This document shows, one piece after another, positions 10,855 through 21,489 of a DNA stretch of 64,000 nt. The translations under genes and the position numbers were made by a program. A model generated the notes under the pieces. That model searched no databases, was not told the DNA's origin, and was given only the letters and a program-made list of their open reading frames with translations. How positions within the stretch are numbered: the first letter of the stretch is position 1; each line of letters begins with the position of its first letter. The DNA is from Torymus aiolomorphi (Eukaryota > Arthropoda > Insecta > Hymenoptera > Torymidae), in contig CM070876.1 of NCBI GenBank assembly GCA_036365515.1, positions 102,114,310-102,178,309 of the forward strand, given 5' to 3'.

Positions 10855-12310
10855 TGAACGACAAAATATTTTTTGAAGAGACAGGTGGCTAATATGTTGC
10901 TAATTTGTTGCTTCACGATAGGCTAGGTCCCAAATCTTCAAAATCAAAATGGCGCCTAATGGCGGTACCCAGCCATCACCGTACTTACGTAATTTTTTAA
11001 AATCTTGAATAATTTAAAAAACCGTACTTACGTAATTTTTTAACCGTAAAAAACCGTACTTACGTAATTTTTTTAAATCTTGAATAATTTAAAAAACTAT
11101 TATGGGATATTTTGTTGCTAATTTGTTGCTAATTTGTTGCTAATTTGTTATGCTAATCCCGATTTTGTTGCTTCAGCCATTTCTGAGATATCCAAGCCAT
11201 GCTACCTCAAGAAATATGTCTATTAAGCTGGAAATAAGGGCCGGCTGAAAATAATTCCTTATTTTGTCGCTAATTTGTCGCTAACTTGTTACACAAACCC
11301 CGATTTTGACGCTCCAGCCGTTCCAATTGATGATAGCGACACCGAGTGTGGCCTCGATTTTGTCGCTAATTTGTCGTTCAAAGACGCCGTAGATTCCATG
11401 TCCCAAAAGTTGACTGCTGTCCCAAAAAAACGACCTCGGACCACGCGCATATAAGCAAAAATTATAAAAATCAAAAAAATCAATCAACTCATAATTGCAC
11501 ATTTTGTCGCTAATTTATCGTTCACTTTTTCCGCAAATCCCGATTATGTTGCTAAAGTTGTTCTCGAAAAAAAAAATTCGCAGCTGTAGCTCCATTTTGA
11601 AGCTGGAAAAGCCACGGTTGTATTTTCTCCACAAGTGACGATAGCGACACGGGCTTTGGTCCAGATTTAATCGCTAATTTGTTGCTCAAAGATGCCGTAG
11701 ATCCAATGTCCCAGAAAAACGACCTTAGGTCACGATCATATAAGCAAAAATGATAAAAATAAAAAATCAATTAATTCATAATTGCACATTTTGTCGCTAA
11801 TTTATCGCTCATTTTTCCCGCAAACCCCGATTTTGTTGCTTTAGCCGTTATCGAGATACATTAGCTTAAGGTAGTTGGGTACTCGTGTTCGGAAGCGAAA
11901 GTCAAATCTAGTCGCAAGAGAGAGTCGAATCTCTTGCCTGCCACGCGTGTTTTTTTACACGCTGGGCGAGACGAGAACTTTTTAGCGGTCAGTATAACTT
12001 AACCCCGCATTCTCGCTGTTTCCTTCGCTTACGCGTGTTCTCTCTCTTGCACTCGCAGTGTGGGGTCATCTACCAACTAAAAGAATGCTACTTTGAATTA
12101 CAATAATTAGAAAAAAGTGTCCAAATATCTCCTCCCTTAGTAACATATACCTTATTGAAATACATTCCCTAGAGATTTTTTAGTCGATGAAAATGTAATT
12201 CATGTTTATTAATCAGGTACGGGCACTATAGAGGGCCGCAATATGAACTATACCTTAATTTATTGCTAATTTGTTGCTAATTTGTTACGCTATTCTCGAA
12301 TTTGTTGCTC
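10855..12310. repeat. diverged tandem repeat region rich in TTGTTGCTAAT / TTGTCGCTAAT
   Basis: The decamer-like phrase ttgttgctaa or ttgtcgctaa recurs many times (near 10910, 11110-11160, 11270, 11360, 11505, 11675, 11795, 12260-12310). At 11262-11860 it sits in a longer unit of about 280-300 bp, present about two and a quarter times. Each unit holds the phrase, a gatagcgacac block, a gatgccgtag block and a aagcaaaaa block. No coding function is evident. The 11870-12070 portion between copies is GC-richer and unrelated. Confidence 0.65.
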
Positions 12311-13088
12311 CAGCTGTTGCATCAAGAAATGCAGGCGATGCTAATTTAAGACAAAATAAAAAGATTTTCATAGTTTATTTAATTTTTTTATTGGGCGATA
12401 TTTACTTTTGCAATGTTGGAATTTCGTTGAAACAAATTTTCGTTCTTACTTTAAGATCCATACTTTTTAATGATATCGTTTTCTACGTTATAACATGTGA
12501 ACAAACGATTGTAAACAAATTATCATCATACCCCGGCCGAAAGTTCGCTAAAACATGTATTTTTTGCCTAACGGGCCGAAAGTACCACTTTCGCTCCCGG
12601 TGCCCGATCGCGAAGGTTGTATTTTCGGCTTCATTATTATATGTTGATAAAGTATGTTTCAAATAAAATATTTTATCATAGCCGTATAAAATTTGATTTT
12701 ACAAACAGTTTTTAATTCGTAAAATACGATTTCACGGACTTATGTCAGTGTCCAGAAATAAAAAGTTTATAAATAAGCTACACCTATTATTTTTTATATA
12801 ATACACATTTGTACATACGTATATTAAAGCCTACCCCTTCTTATCTATAACCTTACCTTAAGGCTACTACATTTCAATAAAACATATTTCAACGGTTAAA
12901 AAAAAAATCTCGGGGGTTATCATGTGAGTATACTCGTTTAAGTTTTCATGCCTGAAGTTAGGTGAAAATCACGTGTGGTTTTCGACAATATTCTCACGTG
13001 ATTTACATGTAAGTGATCCCGTGATATTCACGTAAGATAAGTTACAATCGAAATCCAAAAAATAAGGTTAAAAAATAATTGCAAGTAA
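12310..13088. other. intergenic, no gene seen
   Basis: An open frame of 131 codons overlaps 12271-12666, but it begins inside the tandem repeat, has no recognisable domain and looks fortuitous. From about 12930 the sequence is dotted with cacgtga/tcacgtg-like phrases that continue to 13320. Confidence 0.35.
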
Positions 13089-13147
13089 ACGAGTTTGCCA
13101 CGATAGGTGTTATCATCCGGATGAAACACCTATTATGGCGACCTCGT
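13089..13147. repeat. small inverted repeat, ~28-bp arms
   Basis: The arms around the central tcatccggatga (acgagtttgccacgatagg on the left, its near-complement on the right) form a hairpin. It lies inside a broader, weakly symmetric region (12930-13320) rich in TCACGTG/CACGCG phrases, and may be the core of a decayed foldback element. Confidence 0.6.
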
Positions 13148-13439
13148 CTACTGCAAACTAATTTTGAACATTTTATTATCAACAATTTTTTTTAATTTAT
13201 ATTTTATGATATCTTATGTAAAAATCACGAGAGCAAGTCCTTCATTTTCATGTGAGAAATCGCGTGAATTTTGCGTAAGATATTATGTGTGATCTTCATG
13301 TGAGAAATTGTTTTCACGCGTTTTTTTAAACGTTTTATTTTTTCGAACATTGACCAAATACTCTGACTGATCGCTGTATTTATCTGTGTGAGTCAGACGC
13401 TCTAATAGGCAGTGCGATACATCTGAATCCTTTATCGAG

Positions 13440-13505
13440 ATAATGTGCGTGCGTGCGTGCGTCCGTGCGTCCGTGCGTGTGCGTGTGTGTGCATGCGTGC
13501 GTGCC
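13440..13505. repeat. (TGCG)n / TCCG-interrupted microsatellite
   Basis: A run of GTGC tetranucleotides is interrupted by cc-containing variants and ends in GT repeats. Open frames reading through it are low complexity. Confidence 0.9.
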
Positions 13506-13595
13506 ATGGAAAAGGGATCATACAGTCAGGTACGGAAGGCGTGCTCGAGTAAAACAACAGAGCGCGATCCTTGCGCGCAAGCGTGCTGTTGCGTC

Positions 13596-13870
13596 GTACA
13601 CGGAAAAAAATCTGAAGCACGGGTTTGCCGAATTCGATCGAAAAAGATGTCTCCCTCTGAAGTGAACGCGTCTACCCCCATCGGGTAACAAAATCGCCCG
13701 AGTTCGAGTAACAGCGCACCAAGATAGATGGGAGAGGAGTGTTTTGTTCGTACGAGACAACGCCAGGGCTAGTTTGTCACCCGAAATCAGGAGTGTCGCT
13801 CTCCCGATTATGATGTGACGCCGCATACGGAGGTTCGGGGTACTCGTGCTTTGGATTTTTTTTCGTGTAC
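13596..13870. mobile_element. MITE-like element with ~30-bp imperfect TIRs
   Basis: The left end GTACACGGAAAAAAATC and right end GATTTTTTTTCGTGTAC are inverted. The similarity continues inward for about 30 bp and then weakly (catcgggtaac against gggtgac). The interior is GC-rich and without a plausible gene. The family is unknown. Confidence 0.5.
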
Positions 13871-14185
13871 ACAACAGCGAGCAAGCTTGCTCTAAATAAT
13901 ACTATGAGCTCATCGTGTTATATAATAATTTCTTATTGCATTTATCTCGGCATTTATTCATAGATCACGAGAAATAAAAATTGATCGATTGCTATACAAA
14001 GCTTCACATCCCCATACTAGAAGTTTTCCTTTTACAAAATCGTCTTTGTCTTCCAACACTCATTATGTTTAGTCCGCGCGACACAAGCACACCATATACA
14101 CCAGAGAAGACGGAGAGCTTGCCAATGACAGCACCGCTCGCTTTCTGCACTGTCGCTGACCGTGCAATCCCTATCCCCTTTCTAT

Positions 14186-14262
14186 GATGTGTGTGTGTAC
14201 GTCGTGTGTGCGTGTGTGCGTGCGTGTGTGCACGTGTGTGTGTATGTGTGTGTAATAAAATG
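14186..14262. repeat. (GT)n microsatellite, interrupted
   Basis: GT dinucleotides with GC and AC interruptions lie about 110 bp before the first open frame of the Mutator-like element. Confidence 0.9.
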
Positions 14263-14373
14263 AATGTATACTACATTTATATTTGTTATTCATAATTAAA
14301 CATTTGATAATATATATAAAATAATAATTTACTTTATATTTAATATTTTACAAGACGACAGAAACAATCACAT

Positions 14374-15071
14374 TTGATCGGCAGCGATCCAAATTTGAAT
14401 GAGACTGGTCACAAATATGACAATGAACAATGCACTGAAGAGACTATCAGGGACTTGTTCAAATTCGAAGATTTACACGATAACGTATTTTATGGTAAAT
14501 GTGGTAGAATAAATCATAATCTTCATGATTATACGTCTTACCAAAACTCTTATGGTAAATGTGATAAAATAAATCATAATCTTCATGATTATATCTCTTA
14601 CCAAAAGTCAATTCCTACATATAAAAAGGGTGCTTTGACGCATAAAAATATTTCTGATAAATCATTTTGTATCAGCGATGAGTCTCGAATTGAAGATGGT
14701 CTTTTTTATACTCATAAGACGAGTAAAAATCATTTACACGATCATAATGAAAAAATAATAATTAATAGAAGCGATAATGTTATTAACAAAATAATAAATT
14801 AAAAGAAAATTTCTTGTTTTCAAGAATGAGCAAAACAGATCATGAGGATAAGGAGTTTAATGGTAGTAAATTAAATGTTAATGAATCCTACGAAGAAAGT
14901 CGTAAAATAAATCATAAACATAATGATTATACGATTCATCAAAATACTATTATTAATTCGCAGGGTAAAAAATCTGAAAATGACCTTTCATGTGAAGAAA
15001 TAGATGAATCGCTATTTGATAATGTAAAAGATTTAAATTGTAATTTAAATAGTAATGAGTCAGAGATATGA
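14374..15071 (+). pseudogene. N-terminal Asn/His-rich region of the MULE, frames broken
   Basis: Two open stretches, 14374-14802 and 14814-15071, lie in different frames from each other and from the transposase frame that begins at 15068. The last one overlaps the transposase start by 4 bp (ATGA). Both are rich in Asn, Lys, His and Ser with repeated KINHNLHDY / KINHKHNDY motifs, and a 60-bp unit is tandemly duplicated at 14491-14550 and 14551-14610. The recurring motif in both stretches suggests they were once one protein region, now split by small indels. No named domain is visible. The region could be the MULE N-terminus, or a spliced upstream exon whose splice sites I cannot place. Confidence 0.5.
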
Positions 15072-16672
15072 AGGAACATATTACACCAAATTCTAAATGT
15101 GTATTTGAAAACTGGTTTTTGCTAAGTGAAAAACGACTTGGATTGAAAACACAATTTCATTTTCAATGTTCTGATTGTAATTACGAATGTCGTATAATGT
15201 CGGAACCCACTACTGATTTACAATATATGGATATTAATACAGCAGCTGTGGCTTCAACGATTGTAACAGGTATGGGTTACATGCAATTAAAATAACTTCT
15301 GGCTGGCATGAGCGTCCATTGTTTTAGTGATAAAACATATTTCGACTTGGAACAGTCATTGCTGATTCATTTTTCTGAGGCGGCGGTTGCTACAATGGAT
15401 AAAGCTGCAGAAGAAGAAAAGTTACTTGCTATTGAAAGAGGTGACATTACTTTTACAAACGTACATTTCACTAAGGTAACGACAGATGGCTCGTGGGGTA
15501 AAAGATCGTATGGAACGAACTACAATTCTGCGTCTGGTATGGCTGCAATCGTTGGATGGTACAGTGGAAAAGTGTTATATTTTGGTGTGCGCAACAAGTA
15601 TTGTCTCGTTTGTGTACGGGCGAAAATGCTCAAAAAAAAACCAAAAAAGCATACTTGCTATAGGAACTGGGACGCTAATTGTCCGTCAACAGCAATGGAA
15701 GCAGATATTATTTTGGAAGGTTTCAAATATAGTGTAGAAACGAATGGATTAATTTATGAAACAATGATGACTGACGGTGACAGCGACGTTTATAAAAACT
15801 TACTTGATAACAATATATATCGAGAGCATAATACAGTTATTAAGAGAATATTTTGCACCATTCATTTACTAAGAAATTTGTGTAAAAAACTGAGATGTGC
15901 AGCAGCTACAACGCAAGGAAAAAAACCTAGAATAAAAGGATTTGGTGAAGCAAAGAAACTTATAACGAAAAATATTGGTAAAATCCGACAAGAAGTTGAA
16001 GATGCAATCGATCGAAGAATAAGTGAATCAAGATCATGGGAATCTAAAATAGAAGAATGCAGAAAAGATATCTTAAATGTCCCATATCATGTTTTTGGTG
16101 AACACAAAGGATGTAAAGAACGAGGTAACTCTTGCAATAATGAAGATGTTAATAATGTTGAAGTACTGAGTAAATATGATTTGTTTGAAAAAATTACTAA
16201 TGCTACCGAATTTTTGAGTGATTATAGTGAAAGTTTATTGCATAAAGTTTCAAACAATAAAGCGGAACGCCTAAACTCACTGATATGTCATGGAAATAAT
16301 GGTAAGCGTACCAATTATTCTTTAAGAAGTCAATATTCTACAAGAGTAGCTGCACAAGTTTTGCAGTACAATACGCAAGCAGCATTATCGGAATTGTTTA
16401 AAGTCATGGAAAAAAGAGTACCTTTCATTCTAGAAGATGTTGAGAAAAAAAGACAGTTAAAATTATTACAAACACAAGAACGACGAAGACTGAATGGCAG
16501 ACGAAAAAAACCCTCATTTTACATGAAAAATTCATGTAAGTTTTATGGACCTCATCACAATGATGCAGATATATCCAATCACGAAATGAAAAAGCGTCGT
16601 GAAAATCTACTAGGCAAGTTAAAAGAAAATCAAAAAAATCGTTTACAAATTCAAGAAGAAACAGTCAAATAG
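15068..16672 (+). pseudogene. Mutator-like DDE transposase domain, one internal stop
   Basis: This frame encodes the animal Mutator-like transposase domain. An N-terminal CxxC knuckle (QCSDCNYEC) and the MDINTAAVASTIVTGMGY block lie before an in-frame TAA at 15293-15295. Beyond it come TTDGSWGKRSY (first catalytic Asp), a Cys/His cluster (CLVCVRAK, HTCYRNW, METADII-like EADIILEGF), MTDGDSDVY (second Asp), a helical insertion with CTIHLLRNLCKK, and NNKAERLNSL, where the Glu fits the third catalytic residue. The domain would cut and rejoin DNA at the element's terminal repeats in the nucleus. The frame stops at a TAG (16670-16672) and reopens in the same frame at the YqaJ part. Apart from the stops the motifs are well kept, so inactivation looks recent. 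Confidence 0.85.
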
Positions 16673-16708
16673 AATGAAAGTCACACTTGGAAAGCATTAC
16701 GAAAAATT

Positions 16709-17674
16709 ATGTTAACGTCTTTACATTTTGAAACGGCATGCACTTGGAGTACTCGTGTGAGTTGCGCAAATCGAATAAAAAAAATTCTATATCCAGCTGT
16801 TAATGATGAATGTAAAGCAGTGATTTATGGATTACAACAAGAAAAAATTGCAAAAGAAAAAGTTATTCAAGAAAGAAATATAGAAATAACGCCATGCGGA
16901 CTTTTTATTGATGAAATTCACGCATGCTTGGGTTCATCACCTGATGGAATAATTGACGACGACTGGATATTAGAAATAAAGTGTCCTTATAGTGCTGCAA
17001 ATGTTACTGCAGAAAAAGCAATGACAACTGTTTCAGCAGTAAGGAAAATTTTTCATTCTAAAAATATTGAAATGATAAATAAAAAGCATCCATACTATTA
17101 TCAAGTTCAAGGATAGTTACACATTACACGTAGAAGTCACTGTCTATTCGTGATTCATACACCTCTTAGTAGGAAATATATCGTAATCGATGTTGACTAC
17201 AAATTCTGGAAAGAGAAAATGGAAAAACAGTTACTACGATTTTACATGGATTGTATGTTACCTGAAATTTTAGATAGCCGTCATAATCGAAAAATGCCAA
17301 TAAGAAATCCTCAGTATACGTTAGATGTCATAAAAGCAAAACAAAGTAAAGCAAGTAGTGCGAAAAATTCTTTCATGACAAATACAACAGTAAATGTTGA
17401 ATCAAAAATGAAAAACTTTAATATTATCATGAATCAAAATAAAAAAGTAGTAAAATCAAAAAGCAGGTGCAATCCCGTCAAATCTACATTTAAAACATGT
17501 CTAAAAGCAATCTCAAGTAATAAAATGAAAGTTAATGTAGCTAAAAAACTTGTTCATAAATCTATTATGTTGAAAAATGGATTAACATCTTCAGGAAATA
17601 CTTTTAATATTGTCAAATGTATGGCAAACATACAAACGAATTCGAATAATGCAGAAGTATCTAAACGAGGTTAA
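16709..17674 (+). pseudogene. YqaJ-type (lambda-exonuclease-like) nuclease domain of the MULE, one internal stop
   Basis: Downstream of the transposase and in the same frame, the sequence shows the YqaJ/lambda-exonuclease core: CGLFIDEIHACLGSSPDG (the Asp of SPDG), then WILEIKCPYS (the Glu and Lys of the E-x-K motif), then YYYQVQG leading to the LHIT strand. An in-frame TAG at 17114-17116 falls where a Gln codon is usual in this family, consistent with a single C-to-T change. The frame continues from 17150 with FWKEKMEKQLLRFYMDCMLPEI, the usual C-terminal helix, then a Lys/Ser/Asn-rich linker ending in TAA at 17672-17674. Enzymes of this fold digest or resect DNA ends using two metal ions. 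In a transposon it may process ends or help excision; that role is inference. Confidence 0.8.
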
Positions 17675-17683
17675 AAAAGAAAA

Positions 17684-18361
17684 ATGAATGATATAGAAAT
17701 ATTTACAAATAGGAAAAAGAGACCTCTTAGTGTTGACGATGATGTTATTATAATTTCACATCGCAATGATCCAACACTAATAAGTGATAGCTCTATTTTA
17801 GAATTACAAAAATTTATGGATTCAAGAGAATTACCTTTACTTGCCTTGAGGCAAAATGTTTTACCAGTTGAAAACTATTTGAACGACGATTCACTTGATT
17901 CATTTGTACGTGTTTTAAAAACGAATAATTTAGGTTTCTTAACTCACAGTGTTTTGTATATAGACGCCAATATTAGAACTTATGATTCAACTAATTGCCC
18001 TAGTATTCAAATAATCGGAGGAGAGTATATTCTTCACTGGAGATGTCTATTCTTTGATGGGCAGAAAATCAAAGTATACGATAGCTTACCAGCATATACA
18101 AACAATCAAATAGTAGAAACTGAAAGAAGTTACATAAGTCGCCGTTTCAATGTTACAGAGAATGATGTTACTTTCGAGCCAATGTTAGTTCAACAACCTG
18201 ATGGTAATAGCTGTGGAGTTTATGCTGCAGCATTTGCTGAAACTTTGGCTTCAGGTAAAAATCCCTCAAATGTAAGATACTCTAAAAATGTGAAACTAAT
18301 GAGAAATCATTTTGTAAAAATCGTTGAAACAAAAAAATTATCACCATTTCCAACAGTATAA
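17684..18361 (+). pseudogene. Ulp1/C48-type cysteine protease domain of the MULE
   Basis: The last part of the same frame carries a Ulp1-like (SUMO/ubiquitin-like protease) fold. The order is WL-type substrate region (ENYLNDDSLDSFVRVL), HWRCLFFDGQKIKVYDSL with the catalytic His and Asp, and VQQPDGNSCGVYAAAFAE with the oxyanion Gln and nucleophilic Cys. All catalytic positions are present. The part from 17684 to the terminal TAA (18359-18361) has no internal stop (225 codons). It is separated from the nuclease part by one TAA in a Lys-rich linker. It may remove SUMO-like modifiers from host or transposase proteins, or simply be a separate cleavage function of the element. Its own ATG at 17684 would allow separate translation, but the linker context argues for a fusion split by mutation. 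Confidence 0.8.
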
Positions 18362-19600
18362 GAAATTGAATGGCAAAAAACAACTAATTACTTATAATAG
18401 ACGAAAATACGAACTTGTAATTAAATTATAAACACGTATACATAACATGTTACAAGAGTATATTATAAAAGAATTCATATAAAATAACGAAAATACTTGG
18501 ACTCCAAGGATCTTTTGTACGAAAACGTGTATCTATAACATGTTAATAACTATTTATAACGGAGGGATGAATAAAATGGTTGCATCTCACGGAATTAGGC
18601 GAGGAGGGGCCTCTTTCTCGGACACGAAACAGTTCCTGTGAAATTTTTTACACAGAATAATAAATATTTCGTGGATACAGAACGACTCATACGAGAGGCG
18701 CAAATAGACTTATGTGAGTACCTTCGTTTTCTTTATTTTTTATTTGCTGGTTTGTCGTTAAGTCTATTTAAAAACTAAAATGTTTTTAGGTTTTCATCAA
18801 GTCTTTCACCAACATCAACATCTTTCAATTTCACTGATGTCACAGATTGGAACGAAAAAATATCGTTAAGAAGACCAACATCGAAATTTGTATGCTAAGA
18901 CGAAAAAGATAAGTATTAGAAAACTTAGGTTTGTAATAAATATAGTATAAAATTACGAAATTTAGGTACATTTTATTTCTACTTTACAGATTTTATTTAT
19001 TTATTAAAATTAATTTATGAAATTTATATAAGGGAAAAATTGTATATACAGAAGTCAGTACCAAATACAGTGAAGAAAAATCATCAGCAGTAACATCGGC
19101 TGATGCAGGTGTGCGTTATAAAAGAGAAGCAAATTTTTCTCCCTCTTTTTCCTTTTTTTTTTTAATTTTATAACAACACAATTTATCTAGTTCTTTATTT
19201 CTTCTAAACTCATCTTTGCAATAAGTACAAAATTGTGTATTGTTAATAAAACTTTCGGTGAAAGTATAAAATAAGGCATGTATAATTTTTTTCTGTAATC
19301 TATAAACTAGTATTATTTATGATTTTTTTTAAAGAAATAAAAATAAAATCTATCAGGAAGCCTCAAGTATATTTTATAGAGCTTTTAAATACCATTCTAT
19401 AATATATTATAAACTACAAACGTACCGCAGGTCTTAAGAGGGTGTCACACTCAACTTTTACCGACTGAGTCAATAACATAATTACATGGTAGAAAAATAC
19501 TTGAAACTAAATAAATAGAATGAATTACGCAAAACCAAGACATAGTTGCCCTTCCTCTTGGAACTAGCTATCATTATGTCATAAGTTCAAATGAAAATTT
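18362..19600. other. AT-rich region downstream of the MULE; no gene or TIR found
   Basis: A GC-richer patch at 18562-18720 ends in a donor-like GTGAGTACC, with an acceptor-like TTTTTAG at 18783-18789, and could be a small non-coding exon. I did not find terminal inverted repeats matching the 5' flank of the MULE. The rest is AT-rich. Confidence 0.3.
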
Positions 19601-19601
19601 A

Positions 19602-19692
19602 AACGCACTAATAAATGGCATTTGAACGAAAATCAGTAGCTGCAGCGTATGCATGATGGGAATTTCGTTCAAATTCCATTTTTATTCGCGTT
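19602..19692. repeat. small imperfect inverted repeat
   Basis: The arms aaatggcatttgaacgaaa and tttcgttcaaattccattt, extended by aacgc/gcgtt outside, form a hairpin around a 30-bp loop. It is probably a tiny or decayed MITE. Confidence 0.5.
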
Positions 19693-19890
19693 CATATAAT
19701 CACTTGAAACTTTACACAGAGATAGATAAGTACCAAAGGAAGGTTTTTTCAATTAATTCTAACTTTTGAACGATTGAATATTTTGCTCTAAAACTCTAGG
19801 GTTGTATTTTGGGGCTAATTTGGAACTAGTAAAAAAATTTTGAGCGATTTTAAAATGTTGTCCTTCAACAGTTGACATGAAGTTACCTAT

Positions 19891-19942
19891 ATGTGTGCGT
19901 GTGCGTGTGCGTGTGCGTGTGTGTGTGTGTGTGTGTATATAT
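19891..19942. repeat. (GTGTGC)n/(GT)n/(TA)n compound microsatellite
   Basis: GTGTGC hexamers grade into GT and then TA dinucleotides. The His/Thr-rich minus-strand frame across it is an artefact. Confidence 0.9.
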
Positions 19943-19964
19943 ATCGCGCCGGAGCCACCTTAAA

Positions 19965-20330
19965 ACACTCAACTTCAAACGATCATAACTTTTGAAGGAA
20001 TCACATTTTTTAAATGTTAAAACGGCAGACAAAAGCTCATTTTCTCTAGTTTTAGTTTCTTTCTTTAAAAATTGAGTTGAGTATCCTTGAAATAAATGAC
20101 GGAAGTTTAAAAGAGGCTTTTTTATATTTTCATTATAAATGCTTATTTTCAAACCACCATAATTTTTGAAGGAATCAACTTGTTCAAATTCTAGAAAAAA
20201 AGCAAATGAAAGCTTATTTTATCTAGTTTTTATTTTCGTGTTTAAAAAAGTTTCCTAGGAGGTTTGTAAGGTAAATAACTGAAATTTGAAAAATAGCAAT
20301 TTTTTCGCGAAAAATTACGTATTTTTACGT
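19965..20330. repeat. two diverged tandem units of ~180 bp
   Basis: Matching blocks recur in order: cataacttttgaaggaatca, then a ctcattttctctagttttta block, then tccttgaaa or cctaggagg with ggaagtttaa-like text. The first unit covers about 19970-20140 and the second about 20150-20300. The phrase aacttttgaacga also occurs at 10848 and 19755, so the family is dispersed. Confidence 0.55.
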
Positions 20331-20639
20331 ATTTATGGTGATTTCGATGCAAAAAAAGCTTGCCACTCATTTGGTCAGGGCCTCCATTTTTTCCGTATTT
20401 TTTATGGTAAAAGGAAAAAAAAGGTGCGTCATAACTCATAGGTGTGCACCCAACAAAATTTTAATTTTGTTTTTACCCCCAGTTGTTAAGATTTTTTGGA
20501 TAATCGCTCATATACGACAAATAAAAAAAATTGTATGTACCTCACTTTGAAATACGAGAAGAATTTTATAATTGCATTTACTTCAGGACATCAAGAGTAC
20601 TTAGTGTGCAAAAAATGCCCACTTCCTCCATTAAACGCT

Positions 20640-21310
20640 GTTTCAATTTACCGCATTTGTCGCTCTATTAAGAGCAGCCGCGGCCGAGTCTCACGGACCG
20701 TCTAATTCTCGGAAATCGCCTTAGTCCGCGCTGCAACTCGATGCTGGCGCAAGGAGCTGTTGCGCGCAGATCGGTTGTGTTGTGCTTTGTTGCATTCGGG
20801 GAAATGTACATAAGCGCGGTTCTGCTCTGCTCTGCTTTGCTCTGCTCTGTTTTGTTCTGGTCAAACCCGGTCCAATTTCAGTTCAGTTCCGTTTGTAAGC
20901 GATTTTCCCTTTACTTGTTTCAGAATTCTGAAACGGAAAAGAGCAGAGCGGATCGGCGCTTATGTTCATTACCCCTTCTTTCGCTTCCCCACTCCGCTCC
21001 GACGTCAGCGGTTATCCAGGCATTTGCCGCGCCTCGGCGCCTAAATTCGCGATCGCACGTTAGCACGCCATCTGTAAATACCGTGCGGTCGGTTCATAAG
21101 AAGTTAAGAACTATCTCGGAGATTCAGAGTGGTCAGACGGCGTGTTAAAATGTACGATCGCGATTCGTGATATTCCAGTCGAGGTGCCCATTCCCATGGA
21201 AAGGGAGATACGAAAAAGCAACTGTTGAAGGGCCATGGTGCGTGCCTGTACAGTGAGTCACGCGCGGGAAAACTCGCGCCGAAGATACGAGAACGCGCGT
21301 TACAAATTTG
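20640..21310 (+). promoter_or_regulatory. GC-rich island upstream of the INCENP-like copy
   Basis: GC-rich, CpG-containing DNA precedes the decayed gene at 21.5-22.9 kb. It includes a CTCTG pentamer run (about 20821-20858) and a MITE insertion (21044-21166). Position suggests the old promoter and 5' UTR. An open frame at 20741-21148 runs across the pentamer and MITE and is not convincing. Confidence 0.35.
21044..21166. mobile_element. MITE copy 1 of a family shared with 62951-63088
   Basis: The element begins ATTCGCGATCGCACGTTAG and ends CGATCGCGATTCG, with inverted ends. It carries the block acgccatctgtaaatacc followed by gtgcgg and, later, aagaactat. The same blocks in the same order occur at 62951-63088. 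Internal symmetry is weaker in this copy. Confidence 0.7.
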
Positions 21311-21489
21311 TTTTTAGCATTCCCGTCGACTGTTGATATACTTAGTTTGTATATTTTAGTCAGTGTTTAAAAAAACTCCACACATATGCCCAGTGTTTCA
21401 TGTAGAATAATAGTGTATATAACCGTTATTTAGTGTGTTTGTGTTTACCCTCTCACCTCTTGGTGGGCTTCGCTTAGGTATCTTTATTC

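Larger units (their letters stand above)
14374..18361 (+). mobile_element. Mutator-like DNA transposon (MULE) body with YqaJ and Ulp1 domains
   Basis: This is the coding body of a large DNA transposon on the plus strand. It starts with an Asn/His-rich N-terminal region in shifting frames (14374-15071). A 3294-bp reading frame (15068-18361) follows, encoding in order a Mutator-family DDE transposase, a YqaJ-type nuclease and a Ulp1/C48-type protease. Four stop codons interrupt that frame and no frameshift does. Codon use is AT-rich like the surroundings. I searched the flanks (13.9-14.3 and 18.4-19.4 kb) for terminal inverted repeats and an 8-10-bp target duplication and found none by eye, so the true ends are unknown. 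MULEs with Ulp1-like proteases are known from plants (the KI-MULE type), and YqaJ domains next to Mutator-type transposases occur in animals. The combination makes this a good candidate for an animal MULE lineage. Confidence 0.8.

Noticed and set aside
12271..12666. 131-codon frame
   Set aside because: It starts inside a tandem repeat and shows no recognisable domain or splice support.
13440..13505. Arg/Ala/Cys-rich open frames on both strands
   Set aside because: They are translations of the TGCG microsatellite.
17684..18361. Separate host SUMO protease gene
   Set aside because: It is in exact frame with, and 9 bp after, the nuclease part of the MULE, with a shared Lys-rich linker; a domain of the transposon is simpler.
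20741..21148. 135-codon frame in a GC-rich island
   Set aside because: It reads through a CTCTG pentamer repeat and a MITE, with no domain.
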